From Saprospiraceae bacterium (GTDB lineage Bacteria; Bacteroidota; Bacteroidia; Chitinophagales; Saprospiraceae), in assembly GCA_020631355.1 (NCBI GenBank), contig JAHDHL010000001.1, positions 49,616 through 113,615 on the forward strand: DNA of 64,000 bases. Reading direction: 5' to 3'. The translations under genes were made by a program, and so were the position numbers. This document shows, piece by piece, positions 27,352 to 36,274 of the stretch; positions within the stretch are counted from its first letter, which is position 1, and each line of letters opens with the position of its first letter. Under the pieces are notes generated by a model that was not told the origin of the DNA, did not search any database, and worked only from the letters and a program-made list of their open reading frames with translations.

Positions 27352-29280
27352 TTAATCTATGAATCTCCAAGATACACCAAATCTGAAATGCGGGTCGGCC
27401 AAGGGATGATTCGGCGTCTGAAAAAACACCTGGTCTGTGAACCAACCGGTTATGTTCTCCATCTTAAGGAATCCCCTGAAAGTCTGAACCTTAAAATTCA
27501 GAAAGAAGTCCAATGCAGGATACAATGCGACATTCCCTAGATCCTGGTTATGGAACTGTCCCGTCACTGGCATATAAGCATCCGCCAAATAATTGGTATT
27601 CATTCTAAAATCAAAACCTATTCTGGCCAACATCACCCGCTTGAAGACCTGCCCCTCTGCAAAAAGACTATTTTTCATAAAAATAGTTGGCATTCGTATA
27701 AAATCTGAATTATCTGTTTGGAAAACAATGGTATTCTCCATTCCGAACACTCCGAACCTTATGTCCTGTTGGGCTATCAATTGTAATACACTGATACCGG
27801 ATGCAGATTGCTGCGGTAATGAAAGAGTGTCATAATAAATATGATTATTCAATAAATGATAATGGACACTGATTTGGGTCTTGGAAAGGGGCTGTTCATA
27901 GGATGCCTTGATGCTCGTTGTAATCGGCTTGACAAAATCATTCTCGAAAACCTGTCGCTCGGAAATAAACATCCTTGACTGTATCAAGTCAGGAGAAAAA
28001 CGCTGGTTCAATATATGCCCCCTAACAATACCTACCTTTCCTAAGTCCAGCTTAAGATTCCCCCTTATCAGATATTCATTGCTATTACTTCCTATACCAT
28101 ATTGGGCATAAGCGTTGAGTGAAATGAATCGGGCCGGATTGAAATCCCATTCTCCAAACAAATAGACAGAATTAATGGAGGTATCCCTAGGTTCCTGATA
28201 CGTTTTCTGATATATGTGAAATAAACCCGCAGCATATAAATCCCTTGGAGCATCCTTGCCTTCCTCCAATTTGAATGTGGATAATTGCACCTTATTCTCC
28301 AGCTTATCCCATGTCATATACTGCCTTAGCCCTCTATCATCCACTTGATAATTCTTGTAGAATGAAGAATCAGGATTGGAATCAAAAAACTTGTATTCCC
28401 CGGGAGAATAAACGAATTGATGCCCTACCGTGAATGAACGTTTACGAGGTGGCTGCGGAATACTATCATTCTTATTATCCGACAACAAATTATAATAATG
28501 TGTGTATGCAAAATGTGTTTGTTGCATACGGGTTTCTGCACTACTGGAAACAACTGGAATATTGACCCTGTCCGAAAGTAAGGGGTTACTGAAATCAGAA
28601 ACGGAGACAATTCCGCCGTTATCCTGTTGTTGCATGTCATTATAGGTATAACTTGCAAAGCTCTTGTATCGGTTGTTTTTGGTTCGGTAAGCCAGATTGA
28701 ATGAGACAATGGTATGCCTTGATTTCTGTCGGGTAAAAATCCCCTCATGGCTGATACGATCATAATCCGTATTCACTGTCAGATTGGGATTCAAATCCCT
28801 TGCGAAGTTTCCTTTGAAATAGAAATCATCCTTGGTATGGTTCTGTGCATAATAGGTATCCGTGAATGTCCTATTCACCTTGAAATAACGAATATCCTCA
28901 ACTCCTCTCTGGTACAGATCAAACTGATTGAACCCGAGGTTAAGGCCTGTCCTTTCTCTCACATTAAATAATAACGGTCTAGCCGGAGTACCTAAGCTCC
29001 CCAGATGAATCCAGTCCACATCCTGTTGTCGAGTAGGATCGGATTGTTGGAAATCATACCCTAACATGGTATCCGGATAAGGGAGTAAACGTTCAGGATG
29101 GGCGGCATAAAAGATATTCACCTTGAGTGTATCGGGCTTCCTGATGATGTTCCTCAGGGTATTCCTCGATGTATCTCTTTTGATATTACCTCCTCCTCTG
29201 ATAGGGGTACGCTGTGCTTCTGCTGAGACACAGCAAAGCATAAGGACAAAGAGTAGAAAGGAAGCAAATCTGATGTTCAT
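27352..29280 (-). CDS. Putative outer-membrane porin, Porin_10 type
   Basis: The start is placed at ATG 29280 (MNIRFASFLLF), which gives a proper signal peptide ending in SAEAQ; an upstream alternative start at 29319 would add 13 residues before it. The rest (~640 residues) is a run of aromatic-ended beta strands with periodic turns, typical of the Bacteroidota Porin_10 family, ending in FRFGVSWRFID with a near-terminal aromatic as outer-membrane signal. An Arg/Thr-rich stretch follows the signal peptide. It should form a beta-barrel channel; its solute is unknown. First gene of a three-gene operon. Confidence 0.8.
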   Translation of the reverse strand: MNIRFASFLLFVLMLCCVSAEAQRTPIRGGGNIKRDTSRNTLRNIIRKPDTLKVNIFYAAHPERLLPYPDTMLGYDFQQSDPTRQQDVDWIHLGSLGTPARPLLFNVRERTGLNLGFNQFDLYQRGVEDIRYFKVNRTFTDTYYAQNHTKDDFYFKGNFARDLNPNLTVNTDYDRISHEGIFTRQKSRHTIVSFNLAYRTKNNRYKSFASYTYNDMQQQDNGGIVSVSDFSNPLLSDRVNIPVVSSSAETRMQQTHFAYTHYYNLLSDNKNDSIPQPPRKRSFTVGHQFVYSPGEYKFFDSNPDSSFYKNYQVDDRGLRQYMTWDKLENKVQLSTFKLEEGKDAPRDLYAAGLFHIYQKTYQEPRDTSINSVYLFGEWDFNPARFISLNAYAQYGIGSNSNEYLIRGNLKLDLGKVGIVRGHILNQRFSPDLIQSRMFISERQVFENDFVKPITTSIKASYEQPLSKTQISVHYHLLNNHIYYDTLSLPQQSASGISVLQLIAQQDIRFGVFGMENTIVFQTDNSDFIRMPTIFMKNSLFAEGQVFKRVMLARIGFDFRMNTNYLADAYMPVTGQFHNQDLGNVALYPALDFFLNFKVQTFRGFLKMENITGWFTDQVFFQTPNHPLADPHFRFGVSWRFID

Positions 29281-29385
29281 GGAAAGTACGAATCCGATTT
29301 TATATTTCAATAACGACAAAGTAATGGAATCCGTACCACATTAGGAAGAAAGATGGGGATGTAATGGGGAATAGTCGGTAGTGAA

Positions 29386-29430
29386 TGGTCGATTGTCCGT
29401 AGATATCCAAGGATTTCGGACAATCGACCA
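29386..29430. repeat. 14-bp perfect inverted repeat with 17-nt loop
   Basis: Arms 29386-29399 and 29417-29430 are exactly complementary. It lies between fabI and the porin start. There is no U-tract on either strand, so it is not a standard intrinsic terminator; it looks like a small intergenic repeat unit. Confidence 0.6.
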
Positions 29431-29445
29431 CCTAACTGAAATGGG

Positions 29446-30255
29446 TTATTCTTCCAAATCCAGTACTGCGGGACTCATTCCCATATTACTGAATCCTCCA
29501 TCATGATAAAGGTTCTGCATCGTGATGAATTTTGACAAGTCAGAAAACATGAATACACAGTAATCCGCACAAGATTCAGCAGGTGCATTTCCTAGTGGTG
29601 ACATCTTATCCGCATAATCAAAAAAGACATCAAAACCCTTTACGCCACTACCTGCTGTGGTTTTGGTAGGAGATTGTGAAATCGTATTGACCCTCACCTT
29701 ATTATGTGTTCCGAAATGATATCCGAAGCTTCTTGCGAATGATTCCAACAAGGATTTGGACTCTGCCATTTCGTTATAATCCGGAAATGTACGTTGTGCA
29801 GCAATGTATGTCAGTCCGAGAATCGAACCCCATTCACTCATTACTTCTTTCTTGAAGCAAGTCTGCATTAGCTTATGGAAAGAAATCGCAGAAATATCGA
29901 ATGTCTTCTGCATCCATTCATACTTCAGATTCGTGTAATCCCTCTTTTTTCTAACGTTGAGGGACATTCCGATGGAATGTAATACGAAATCAATCTTACC
30001 TCCTAGAATTTCAACTGATTGGTCAATCAGATTTTCCAAATCCTCAAGGGAAGTGGCATCAGCGGGAATCGCCTGACAATCCAGTCGCTCTGCTAGTTTC
30101 TGAATTTCTCCGAAACGGAATGCAACGGGTGCATTCGTAAGTACAATTGAAGCACCTTCTTCCACGCATCGTTCTGCAACTTTGGTTGCGATGGACTTAT
30201 CATCCAATGCTCCGAATATGATTCCTCTTTTTCCTTTCAATAATTGGTTGGCCAT
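29446..30255 (-). CDS. fabI: Enoyl-[acyl-carrier-protein] reductase (NADH)
   Basis: A 269-residue FabI. The N-terminal GKRGIIFGALDDKSIA is the FabI-type nucleotide-binding stretch. The catalytic Tyr-x6-Lys is YNEMAESK, with the helper Tyr in LTYIAAQR. VRVNTISQSPTKT follows, then the substrate-loop region. It reduces enoyl-ACP, the last step of each fatty-acid elongation round, in the cytoplasm. The conventional FabI Ser/Ala residues of the YxxMxxxK stretch are somewhat diverged, which is normal in Bacteroidota. Single gene. A CAAAATTA at 30284-30291 (minus-strand TAATTTTG) could be its -7 promoter element. Confidence 0.93.
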   Translation of the reverse strand: MANQLLKGKRGIIFGALDDKSIATKVAERCVEEGASIVLTNAPVAFRFGEIQKLAERLDCQAIPADATSLEDLENLIDQSVEILGGKIDFVLHSIGMSLNVRKKRDYTNLKYEWMQKTFDISAISFHKLMQTCFKKEVMSEWGSILGLTYIAAQRTFPDYNEMAESKSLLESFARSFGYHFGTHNKVRVNTISQSPTKTTAGSGVKGFDVFFDYADKMSPLGNAPAESCADYCVFMFSDLSKFITMQNLYHDGGFSNMGMSPAVLDLEE

Positions 30256-30347
30256 ATCATCATGGTTTTTCTTAATGATGCCGCAAAATTAAGAATATAC
30301 CTAAGAAAAGGTATGGAGAACCAAGATTTTGAGATGACAAGGCGGAT

Positions 30348-31346
30348 TTAATCCAATCTACTGGCCATTTTCTGTATGGACATGATAATTTGATCCAATT
30401 CCTTAGGATAAGGGACATACTGGACATTATTCCTATCCCGCCCCCAAACCGTAATCGTTATGACTTTTTTCTTTTGGCCATAGGCTACGGATAATCTGAG
30501 GGGAATGGGAGTGGGTTTTTCCTTCTTCCTTTTCATGCAGGCTTCGGAATCACAATCATATATCCTATCGAATTCAAAGAAATCCTTGGAGACGATATAT
30601 TCCGCAAATGCTTCGAGTTCATCCCGTGGAATATCCTTTTTCGTCACAATCAATCCATTCTGGACACTTTGGAATTCCTTGATGAGACGTCCCGTACTCT
30701 TGATTTGTACGAAATCCCTCAATACAGGATCGATACCTCCATAAAAACCACCACCTATTAATTCTATGCTGATATAAACAGGCTTTACCTCAGCTACATC
30801 GGAACCTCTCCGCTTTTTCTTTTTCTTCTTTTTCTTGGATTTCCTTTTCATGATGGATCTAGGATCATCTCCCTCCACATCCACCAAAGGCAATTCATTG
30901 GCTGGTACCACAAAGGGTGCATCCTCACTCTTTACAGGAATGAAATGATACTGATAGGCCCCTTTACTATTGGGTTGTGTGAATTCTAAGACCAATCGCT
31001 CCTTGGAAACCTCCGCAATGTAGAATTTCTTGATGTGCTTGAAATTGTAGAATAACTCCGAACCATTCAGACTCCAGTTTCCACGTGTCATTTTTCCATT
31101 AAGGAATTGGCGATAGGAATAATCGAACTTGAAATATATGAAGAATTCATACTTCTTATCTGCCTGGTGAATCGTCGTATTTGATTCCACATGCAGGGCA
31201 TAGGTGTACTTCCATTTGGTTTCTATGAGCTTGTCCTCATTGACATTCCCGTAAGGGGAATCACTCGTAGAACGTGTTTGTGCATCTACTGCAAAGTACA
31301 TCCCAAGCAAGAGGGAGAGGGTTAGAATATACCTGAGTAATCTCAT
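30348..31346 (-). CDS. Exported protein of unknown function
   Basis: A 332-residue protein with a signal peptide (1-22, ending AVDAQ). Residues ~40-140 are beta-rich and lipocalin-like (KWKYTYALHV, GNWSLNGSELFYNF). A lysine-rich linker at ~168-180 includes eight consecutive Lys. Residues ~190-330 form a second alpha/beta domain containing FYGGIDPVLRDFVQIKSTG and a short Cys pair (DCDSEAC). I recognise no family with confidence. Single gene on the minus strand with a terminator for its downstream side not evident. Confidence 0.65.
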   Translation of the reverse strand: MRLLRYILTLSLLLGMYFAVDAQTRSTSDSPYGNVNEDKLIETKWKYTYALHVESNTTIHQADKKYEFFIYFKFDYSYRQFLNGKMTRGNWSLNGSELFYNFKHIKKFYIAEVSKERLVLEFTQPNSKGAYQYHFIPVKSEDAPFVVPANELPLVDVEGDDPRSIMKRKSKKKKKKKKRRGSDVAEVKPVYISIELIGGGFYGGIDPVLRDFVQIKSTGRLIKEFQSVQNGLIVTKKDIPRDELEAFAEYIVSKDFFEFDRIYDCDSEACMKRKKEKPTPIPLRLSVAYGQKKKVITITVWGRDRNNVQYVPYPKELDQIIMSIQKMASRLD

Positions 31347-31515
31347 TTAGGCAATAGCGTTTATGAAAGAATTGCCCGTAAGGCAAATCCAATAAGGTAA
31401 AATTACAACGCTAAACAGTAATCGGTTTATTGTCGCATCGTTTCATATAAAAATATAAAATACAAAACAGATGCATGATAAACTAATACGATATAAGCGC
31501 ACTACATATTAAAAA

Positions 31516-31551
31516 ACGCAAAGATGTTGCCAAAAGACAACATCTTTGTGT
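31516..31551 (-). terminator. Terminator of the FadL-like gene
   Basis: A 14-bp stem with one G-U pair (31516-31529 with 31538-31551, 8-nt loop) is followed on the minus strand by a U6 tract (A6 at 31511-31516). It lies 30 bp beyond the stop at 31581. Confidence 0.85.
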
Positions 31552-31580
31552 TAGGGTTTTGTGAAAATAAGCTTATTGGA

Positions 31581-33065
31581 TTATCGACCGAATTTGAATC
31601 CCAGTGTCAATAGGATGTAATCCTGCGACAAATCATTCTCGACAACCGGGCTACTACTGGCCAAACCGTAGGGTTCGTAAAACTGTGAATTCGTTCTTCT
31701 CAGGTATGCGATATCCACGAAGTAATTCTTTTGTCTATACCCTGCTCCCAAACTGAACTGGCTTCCTTGGAATATGCCGTCGTTATTCGCGTATGGGTTC
31801 CCCAGCAATCCGTATCCTGCTCTCAATCTAAAGTCTTTCTCGATAACGAATTCGGCTCCGGTCCTAATATTCAATGTTGATTGGAAGATGCTTCTGATGG
31901 TTCCATTCACCTCATTTTCGATAAAGAGATCATCAGGTGAAGATGCATTCGAACTGAAATTGTAGCTATTCTCAGTATAATCCAGGTATTCCACTTCTGC
32001 AGACACGAATCCTATTTTCTTGATTACGACTCCCACATTACCTATCAGACGCAAAGGTGTCGTCTGTTTGTATTCGTATGTCCCTACTGGTGAAGTAGCA
32101 GAATTGGTTTGTCTGATCTCATTGGTTTCTCCCTCATTATAGGTAATATCGAAATCCAATGAATTGCTGTAGGTATCCGTTAATGTAATCCAAGTAGGCG
32201 AATGGAATGCGGCACCTATCCTCAGGGCCTGATTAACACGATAAATCGCACCTACATTCAGATTGACACCCACACCTGAGGTGTTTAGGTTTTCTGTATA
32301 ACTAAGGCCATTAAAAAAATTAACCGTCCCATCCACATCAGTTTCCTGATAGGTCTTTTCTGATGAAAAACTTACGATGGGTACACCTATGCTAGCTCCT
32401 AAATATAACTTGTGGTTCATATTCCCCCCAACTGCGAGGTTCAACTCCCCCATAGAACCAGACTGATTCACAGATTGGAACTTCGATGTACGGTCCCCGG
32501 GAAAGAAGTCATTCTCATACAATGTAGGCGTACTTGTCTCATAAATCAATTCTGTATCATAGGCCAAACCATTATCAAAATCACTTAATTGGCTAGGGTC
32601 CAGTCCTTGGGATAATTCTAGGAAATAATTGGCAATGGAACCCTCACTTTCTCCGGTATAATTGAACTTCTGGCTGAAATCCGCCAACTTACTATAGCCT
32701 ATCGAGAAATTCACCGTTTTCCACTTATCCGGACGAGTCGATGCGAATACGATTGCTGCCTCACTAAAATTGCCGGATGTCCTCGACCTAGAAAATGTAG
32801 CCCCCTCAAAAGTAGCATCCGTACCTGAAATCAGTACGCCCGGTGTAATGGTCAGTTCTGATCTTCTAAAGGAAGCCAAACTTGCCGGATTACTGATTAC
32901 AGATGAATAATCTCCACCAAGGGCCCCCATCGAACCACCCGTTGCCACATATCTGGCCGATCCGCCATATTGCCAATAGGAATATCTGAGTGCATCCCCT
33001 GCGTTTTGTCCATAAATTGGGGCAGATACCATCAGTGTCAGTATTATGATTGTAATATGTTTCAT
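31581..33065 (-). CDS. OmpP1/FadL-family outer-membrane protein
   Basis: A 494-residue outer-membrane protein. A signal peptide (1-19, APIYGQ) is followed by the family-typical N-terminal plug pattern: GGSARYVATGGSMGALGGDYSS and SNPASLASFRRSE. A long series of amphipathic strands follows, ending LTLGFKFGR. FadL-type barrels move hydrophobic compounds across the outer membrane; the actual substrate here is unknown. Single gene with its own terminator. Confidence 0.88.
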   Translation of the reverse strand: MKHITIIILTLMVSAPIYGQNAGDALRYSYWQYGGSARYVATGGSMGALGGDYSSVISNPASLASFRRSELTITPGVLISGTDATFEGATFSRSRTSGNFSEAAIVFASTRPDKWKTVNFSIGYSKLADFSQKFNYTGESEGSIANYFLELSQGLDPSQLSDFDNGLAYDTELIYETSTPTLYENDFFPGDRTSKFQSVNQSGSMGELNLAVGGNMNHKLYLGASIGVPIVSFSSEKTYQETDVDGTVNFFNGLSYTENLNTSGVGVNLNVGAIYRVNQALRIGAAFHSPTWITLTDTYSNSLDFDITYNEGETNEIRQTNSATSPVGTYEYKQTTPLRLIGNVGVVIKKIGFVSAEVEYLDYTENSYNFSSNASSPDDLFIENEVNGTIRSIFQSTLNIRTGAEFVIEKDFRLRAGYGLLGNPYANNDGIFQGSQFSLGAGYRQKNYFVDIAYLRRTNSQFYEPYGLASSSPVVENDLSQDYILLTLGFKFGR

Positions 33066-33130
33066 TCTATTTTATGGTTTTTAGCAATTCAAATATATAA
33101 TGATAGGGCCATACATGGGGTATGGATATA

Positions 33131-33177
33131 ACAAAGGCGGATGAATTAAGGTCCGAGCCCATTTTATCCGCCTTTGT
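33131..33177 (-). terminator. Inverted repeat after the Arg/Ser-rich protein gene
   Basis: Perfect 12-bp arms (33131-33142 with 33166-33177) enclose a 23-nt loop, 32 bp past the stop at 33209. The minus-strand side has only a short U-rich flank, so termination is likely but less certain than at other sites in the window. Confidence 0.55.
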
Positions 33178-33208
33178 AACGAGGGCCTGCATCAGCCCCT
33201 AAATGTAT

Positions 33209-34375
33209 TTATCTTGGTCTCCTGCTCGACCCAGAAGAAGATGAGCTGCCCCTTGAAGAACTACCACTACTGTTTCTTGAACTAGACCTCGGGCTACTAC
33301 TGCTACTTCTGTTGGAAGAAGAAGACCTTGGCGTACTGGACCTCGGGGAGGAAGACCTTGGTTTTGACGACCTTGGCGTATTCGACCTCGGAGAGGATGA
33401 AGAACGAGGTTCACTTCTCGGATTCCTCTTAGGGCGACTACTAGGCCTTGTTGACTCACTTCTTGGAGGATCGGCATCAATTTCGGACTTACCCGATTCT
33501 CCCCTTGTATCCCTAACTGGTTCCTCTCCATCATTTGCATCAAATGAACTGGAGCTACCCCTAGTCGGTTCCTCACTGGTATTGGCATCGAATGAGCTAG
33601 TACCAGCTCCTCGTCCATCCTTTGCATCACCTGCGTTGAGTGTATTCCTTCCACTTCCATTACCCTCAGCTTCAAAATACCCCTCGGAGTTGCCTCCATT
33701 CCTGCCTTCCTTAACACCATTCATACGGCCATTACCTTGGGAATCCACCGTACGACCAGCGCTTCTTCTTGGACCGAAGTTCGATGGTTGGTATGTATAA
33801 TCAGAATAAGGATTGAATCCATCATTACCATAGTAGTATGGGTTGCCATAGTATCCATAAGCGCTATAATAAGAACTATAGTACGGATTGAAACAAGGGT
33901 CCAAATATGGATTGAATCCAAATGGAGTGTATGGGTTGAATCCTCCATAGGGTCCATATGGGTTATTCCAAGGATTGTTCCAAGGATTATTCCATTGGTT
34001 ATGCCAAGGATTTACGGTATACATGTTTCCAAATCCTGCGTAGAATCCGGGACCTCCACTATAGTAGAATGGGTCGATGTAATAATTATTCGTAAACCAA
34101 GGGTCATAGTATCCGAATGAATTATTGAATGGTCTATTGAATCTTCTGATTCTTCTAGAGAAGTAGAAATCATCATCGAAGTAATAATCATCGTCATCGA
34201 AAGCTTCGTCCACATAATCATCACTTGATTCATATCCATACTCATCTTCCTCAGAGGGCTCGAAATACTCATCTGTGGCAGGATCGAAATACAAGTCGTC
34301 CTGAGCAAACAAGTTGGCATTCAACAACAGCAGGGAAAACATAATCCATGCACTCAAATAACCAGTTACTTTCAT
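33209..34375 (-). CDS. Low-complexity secreted protein, paralog A
   Basis: A 388-residue exported protein in three zones. A signal peptide ending NLFAQ is followed by DDLYFDPATDEYFEP and an Asp/Glu/Tyr-rich acidic stretch (~25-75). The middle (~80-200) is rich in Tyr, Asn, Pro, Gly and Trp, with tandem NNPWNNPW units. The last ~130 residues are Ser/Arg/Pro-rich (repeated PRSS) and highly basic. No catalytic motif is seen. It shares signal region, acidic start and basic tail with the protein encoded at 36275-37504. The two flank proS. A structural or matrix role is only a guess. Confidence 0.75.
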   Translation of the reverse strand: MKVTGYLSAWIMFSLLLLNANLFAQDDLYFDPATDEYFEPSEEDEYGYESSDDYVDEAFDDDDYYFDDDFYFSRRIRRFNRPFNNSFGYYDPWFTNNYYIDPFYYSGGPGFYAGFGNMYTVNPWHNQWNNPWNNPWNNPYGPYGGFNPYTPFGFNPYLDPCFNPYYSSYYSAYGYYGNPYYYGNDGFNPYSDYTYQPSNFGPRRSAGRTVDSQGNGRMNGVKEGRNGGNSEGYFEAEGNGSGRNTLNAGDAKDGRGAGTSSFDANTSEEPTRGSSSSFDANDGEEPVRDTRGESGKSEIDADPPRSESTRPSSRPKRNPRSEPRSSSSPRSNTPRSSKPRSSSPRSSTPRSSSSNRSSSSSPRSSSRNSSGSSSRGSSSSSGSSRRPR

Positions 34376-34706
34376 CTTCTATCGATTTTAAATCAGATTG
34401 TGGGGATGTTGGGATATCATCCCTTAAAATTACAAAACACTTTTTAGACGCGGTTGTCCTGTAATTGTCATCCACAAATTATTACTTTTGCACGGCTTTT
34501 TGTGTTAATGTGCACTTAAACTAGGGTAGCTATTGTCATAAAATTGTTAATCTTCACCCCATCATAACCTTAACATTAGTTAAGGAACTATGTTAAGACT
34601 TCATAAGTTACTCTATTTTAAAGTGTTGCAGAAACAAATTTATTGAACTGGACTGATAAGAAAACAGCAAAATCGGGCCGGTATTATATTATCAACCATT
34701 AGAATT
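34376..34706. promoter_or_regulatory. Divergent promoter region, paralog A / proS
   Basis: 331 bp between two starts. It contains TGTTAAGAC at 34591-34599, a motif that also occurs twice upstream of paralog B, together with a nearby partial inverted copy (TTAACATTAGTTAAG, 34570-34584). No tRNA-sensing leader is recognisable before proS. Confidence 0.5.
34591..34599. promoter_or_regulatory. TGTTAAGAC motif upstream of paralog A
   Basis: A single exact copy of the nonamer, 216 bp upstream of the paralog A start and 108 bp upstream of proS. Matches the pair of sites in front of paralog B. A regulatory role is inferred from this sharing only. Confidence 0.4.
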
Positions 34707-36176
34707 ATGGCTAAGGAAATCATTACGGAGAGAAGTGTCGATTATTCGGCTTGGTACAATGACATTGTAAGGAATGCAAACCTCGCAGAAACATCACCCG
34801 TAAGGGGATGTATGGTCATCAAGCCTTATGGATTCGGCATCTGGGAAAAGATGAAAGCACAACTGGATTCCATGTTTAAGGAAACCGGTCATACGAATGC
34901 TTATTTCCCGCTTTTCATCCCGAAAAGTTTCCTTAGTAAGGAAGCCCAACACGTGGAGGGTTTTGCCAAGGAATGCGCCGTAGTCACCCATCATAGATTG
35001 ATGAATTCACCTGATGGCGATGGTGTCGTGGTGGACCCTGATGCTCGTTTGGAGGAGGAACTTATCGTAAGACCTACCTCCGAGACCATCATCTGGCATA
35101 CTTATAAGAACTGGATTAATACCTACAGGGATTTGCCACTATTGATTAATCAGTGGGCCAATGTGGTTCGTTGGGAAATGAGAACCAGGCCTTTCCTAAG
35201 GACTGCAGAATTCTTATGGCAGGAGGGACACACAGCCCATGCCACTAAGGAAGAAGCCATTGAGGAGTCCAGAATGATTTTGGATTTGTATGCCAAATTT
35301 GCGGAAGAATGGATGGCCATGCCTGTTATCAAGGGTATCAAGACTGCCAATGAGCGTTTTGCAGGAGCCGATGAAACCTTTACCATCGAGGCATTGATGC
35401 AGGATGGACGTGCCTTACAATCGGGAACATCCCACTTTTTGGGTCAGAATTTCGCTAAGGCATTCGACGTAACATTCCAGAATCAAAACAATAGGGAAGA
35501 ACATGTATGGGCTACCTCTTGGGGTGTTTCTACTCGTTTGATGGGAGGTCTAATCATGACACATTCCGATGATGACGGATTGATTGTACCACCTAAGTTG
35601 GCACCTATCCAAGTGGTGATTGTACCTATTCCAAAACCTAATGGTGAAATTGATGAGGCTGCCGAAAAAATCATCAAGGCACTCAAGGATAGAGGAATAT
35701 CCGTGAAGTATGACAGGGACAAGAAAAAACGTCCGGGTTTCAAATTCAATGAATACGAGATGCATGGTGTGCCTGTAAGATTGGGACTTGGCAAAAGGGA
35801 TTTGGCAAACAACCAAGTAGAAGTTGCAAGGAGGGATACCATGGAAGTCAAGAGTGTGAACCTTGACGGTGTGGTGGATTACATTGACAACCTATTGGTT
35901 GAAATCCAAGATAATTTATTCCAGAAAGCAAAGCTTTTCAGGGATGAAAAAACCACATCCGTAGATACCTTTGATGATTTCAAATCCGTATTGGAGAGCA
36001 AGGGAGGATTCATTTCAGCCCATTGGGATGGAACTACTGAAACGGAATTGAAAATCAAGGAATTGACAAAGGCCACAATTCGTTGTATACCTATTGACCA
36101 AGAAGATGAAGCAGGTACTTGTATCCTGACGGGCAAACCATCAGAAAGAAGGGTCCTCTTTGCAAAAGCTTATTAA
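34707..36176 (+). CDS. proS: Prolyl-tRNA synthetase, archaeal/eukaryotic type
   Basis: A 489-residue class II synthetase. Motif 1 is around [16 protein letters not shown], motif 2 is [23 protein letters not shown] (in two parts) and motif 3 is [21 protein letters not shown]-like RPTSETIIW binds proline/ATP. The C-terminal anticodon-binding domain (~290-400) and a zinc-type C-terminal tail with [18 protein letters not shown] follow. There is no editing domain insertion, as expected for this short type, which is usual in Bacteroidota. Charges tRNA-Pro in the cytoplasm. Single gene with a terminator. Confidence 0.95.
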   Translation: MAKEIITERSVDYSAWYNDIVRNANLAETSPVRGCMVIKPYGFGIWEKMKAQLDSMFKETGHTNAYFPLFIPKSFLSKEAQHVEGFAKECAVVTHHRLMNSPDGDGVVVDPDARLEEELIVRPTSETIIWHTYKNWINTYRDLPLLINQWANVVRWEMRTRPFLRTAEFLWQEGHTAHATKEEAIEESRMILDLYAKFAEEWMAMPVIKGIKTANERFAGADETFTIEALMQDGRALQSGTSHFLGQNFAKAFDVTFQNQNNREEHVWATSWGVSTRLMGGLIMTHSDDDGLIVPPKLAPIQVVIVPIPKPNGEIDEAAEKIIKALKDRGISVKYDRDKKKRPGFKFNEYEMHGVPVRLGLGKRDLANNQVEVARRDTMEVKSVNLDGVVDYIDNLLVEIQDNLFQKAKLFRDEKTTSVDTFDDFKSVLESKGGFISAHWDGTTETELKIKELTKATIRCIPIDQEDEAGTCILTGKPSERRVLFAKAY

Positions 36177-36206
36177 GACGGATATATTCCGATATGATAC
36201 AACAAG

Positions 36207-36234
36207 AAAGGCAGCGAGTAAACTCGCTGCCTTT
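36207..36234. terminator. Terminator between proS and paralog B
   Basis: A perfect 12-bp GC-rich stem (36207-36218 with 36223-36234) with a 4-nt loop, flanked by AAA and TTT and then a T-rich stretch from 36239. It lies between the convergent proS stop (36176) and paralog B stop (36275). Confidence 0.85.
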
Positions 36235-36274
36235 CGGATTTTTGGGATTACACTATGTGATTTTAATCGTAGGA

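Noticed and set aside
33199-33720. 173-codon minus-strand frame inside paralog A
   Set aside because: It is a different frame of the Ser/Arg-rich tail; the annotated frame has the signal peptide and paralog support.
34376-34706. Possible T-box or amino-acid leader before proS
   Set aside because: No specifier-loop architecture or antiterminator could be seen, and such leaders are not expected in Bacteroidota.
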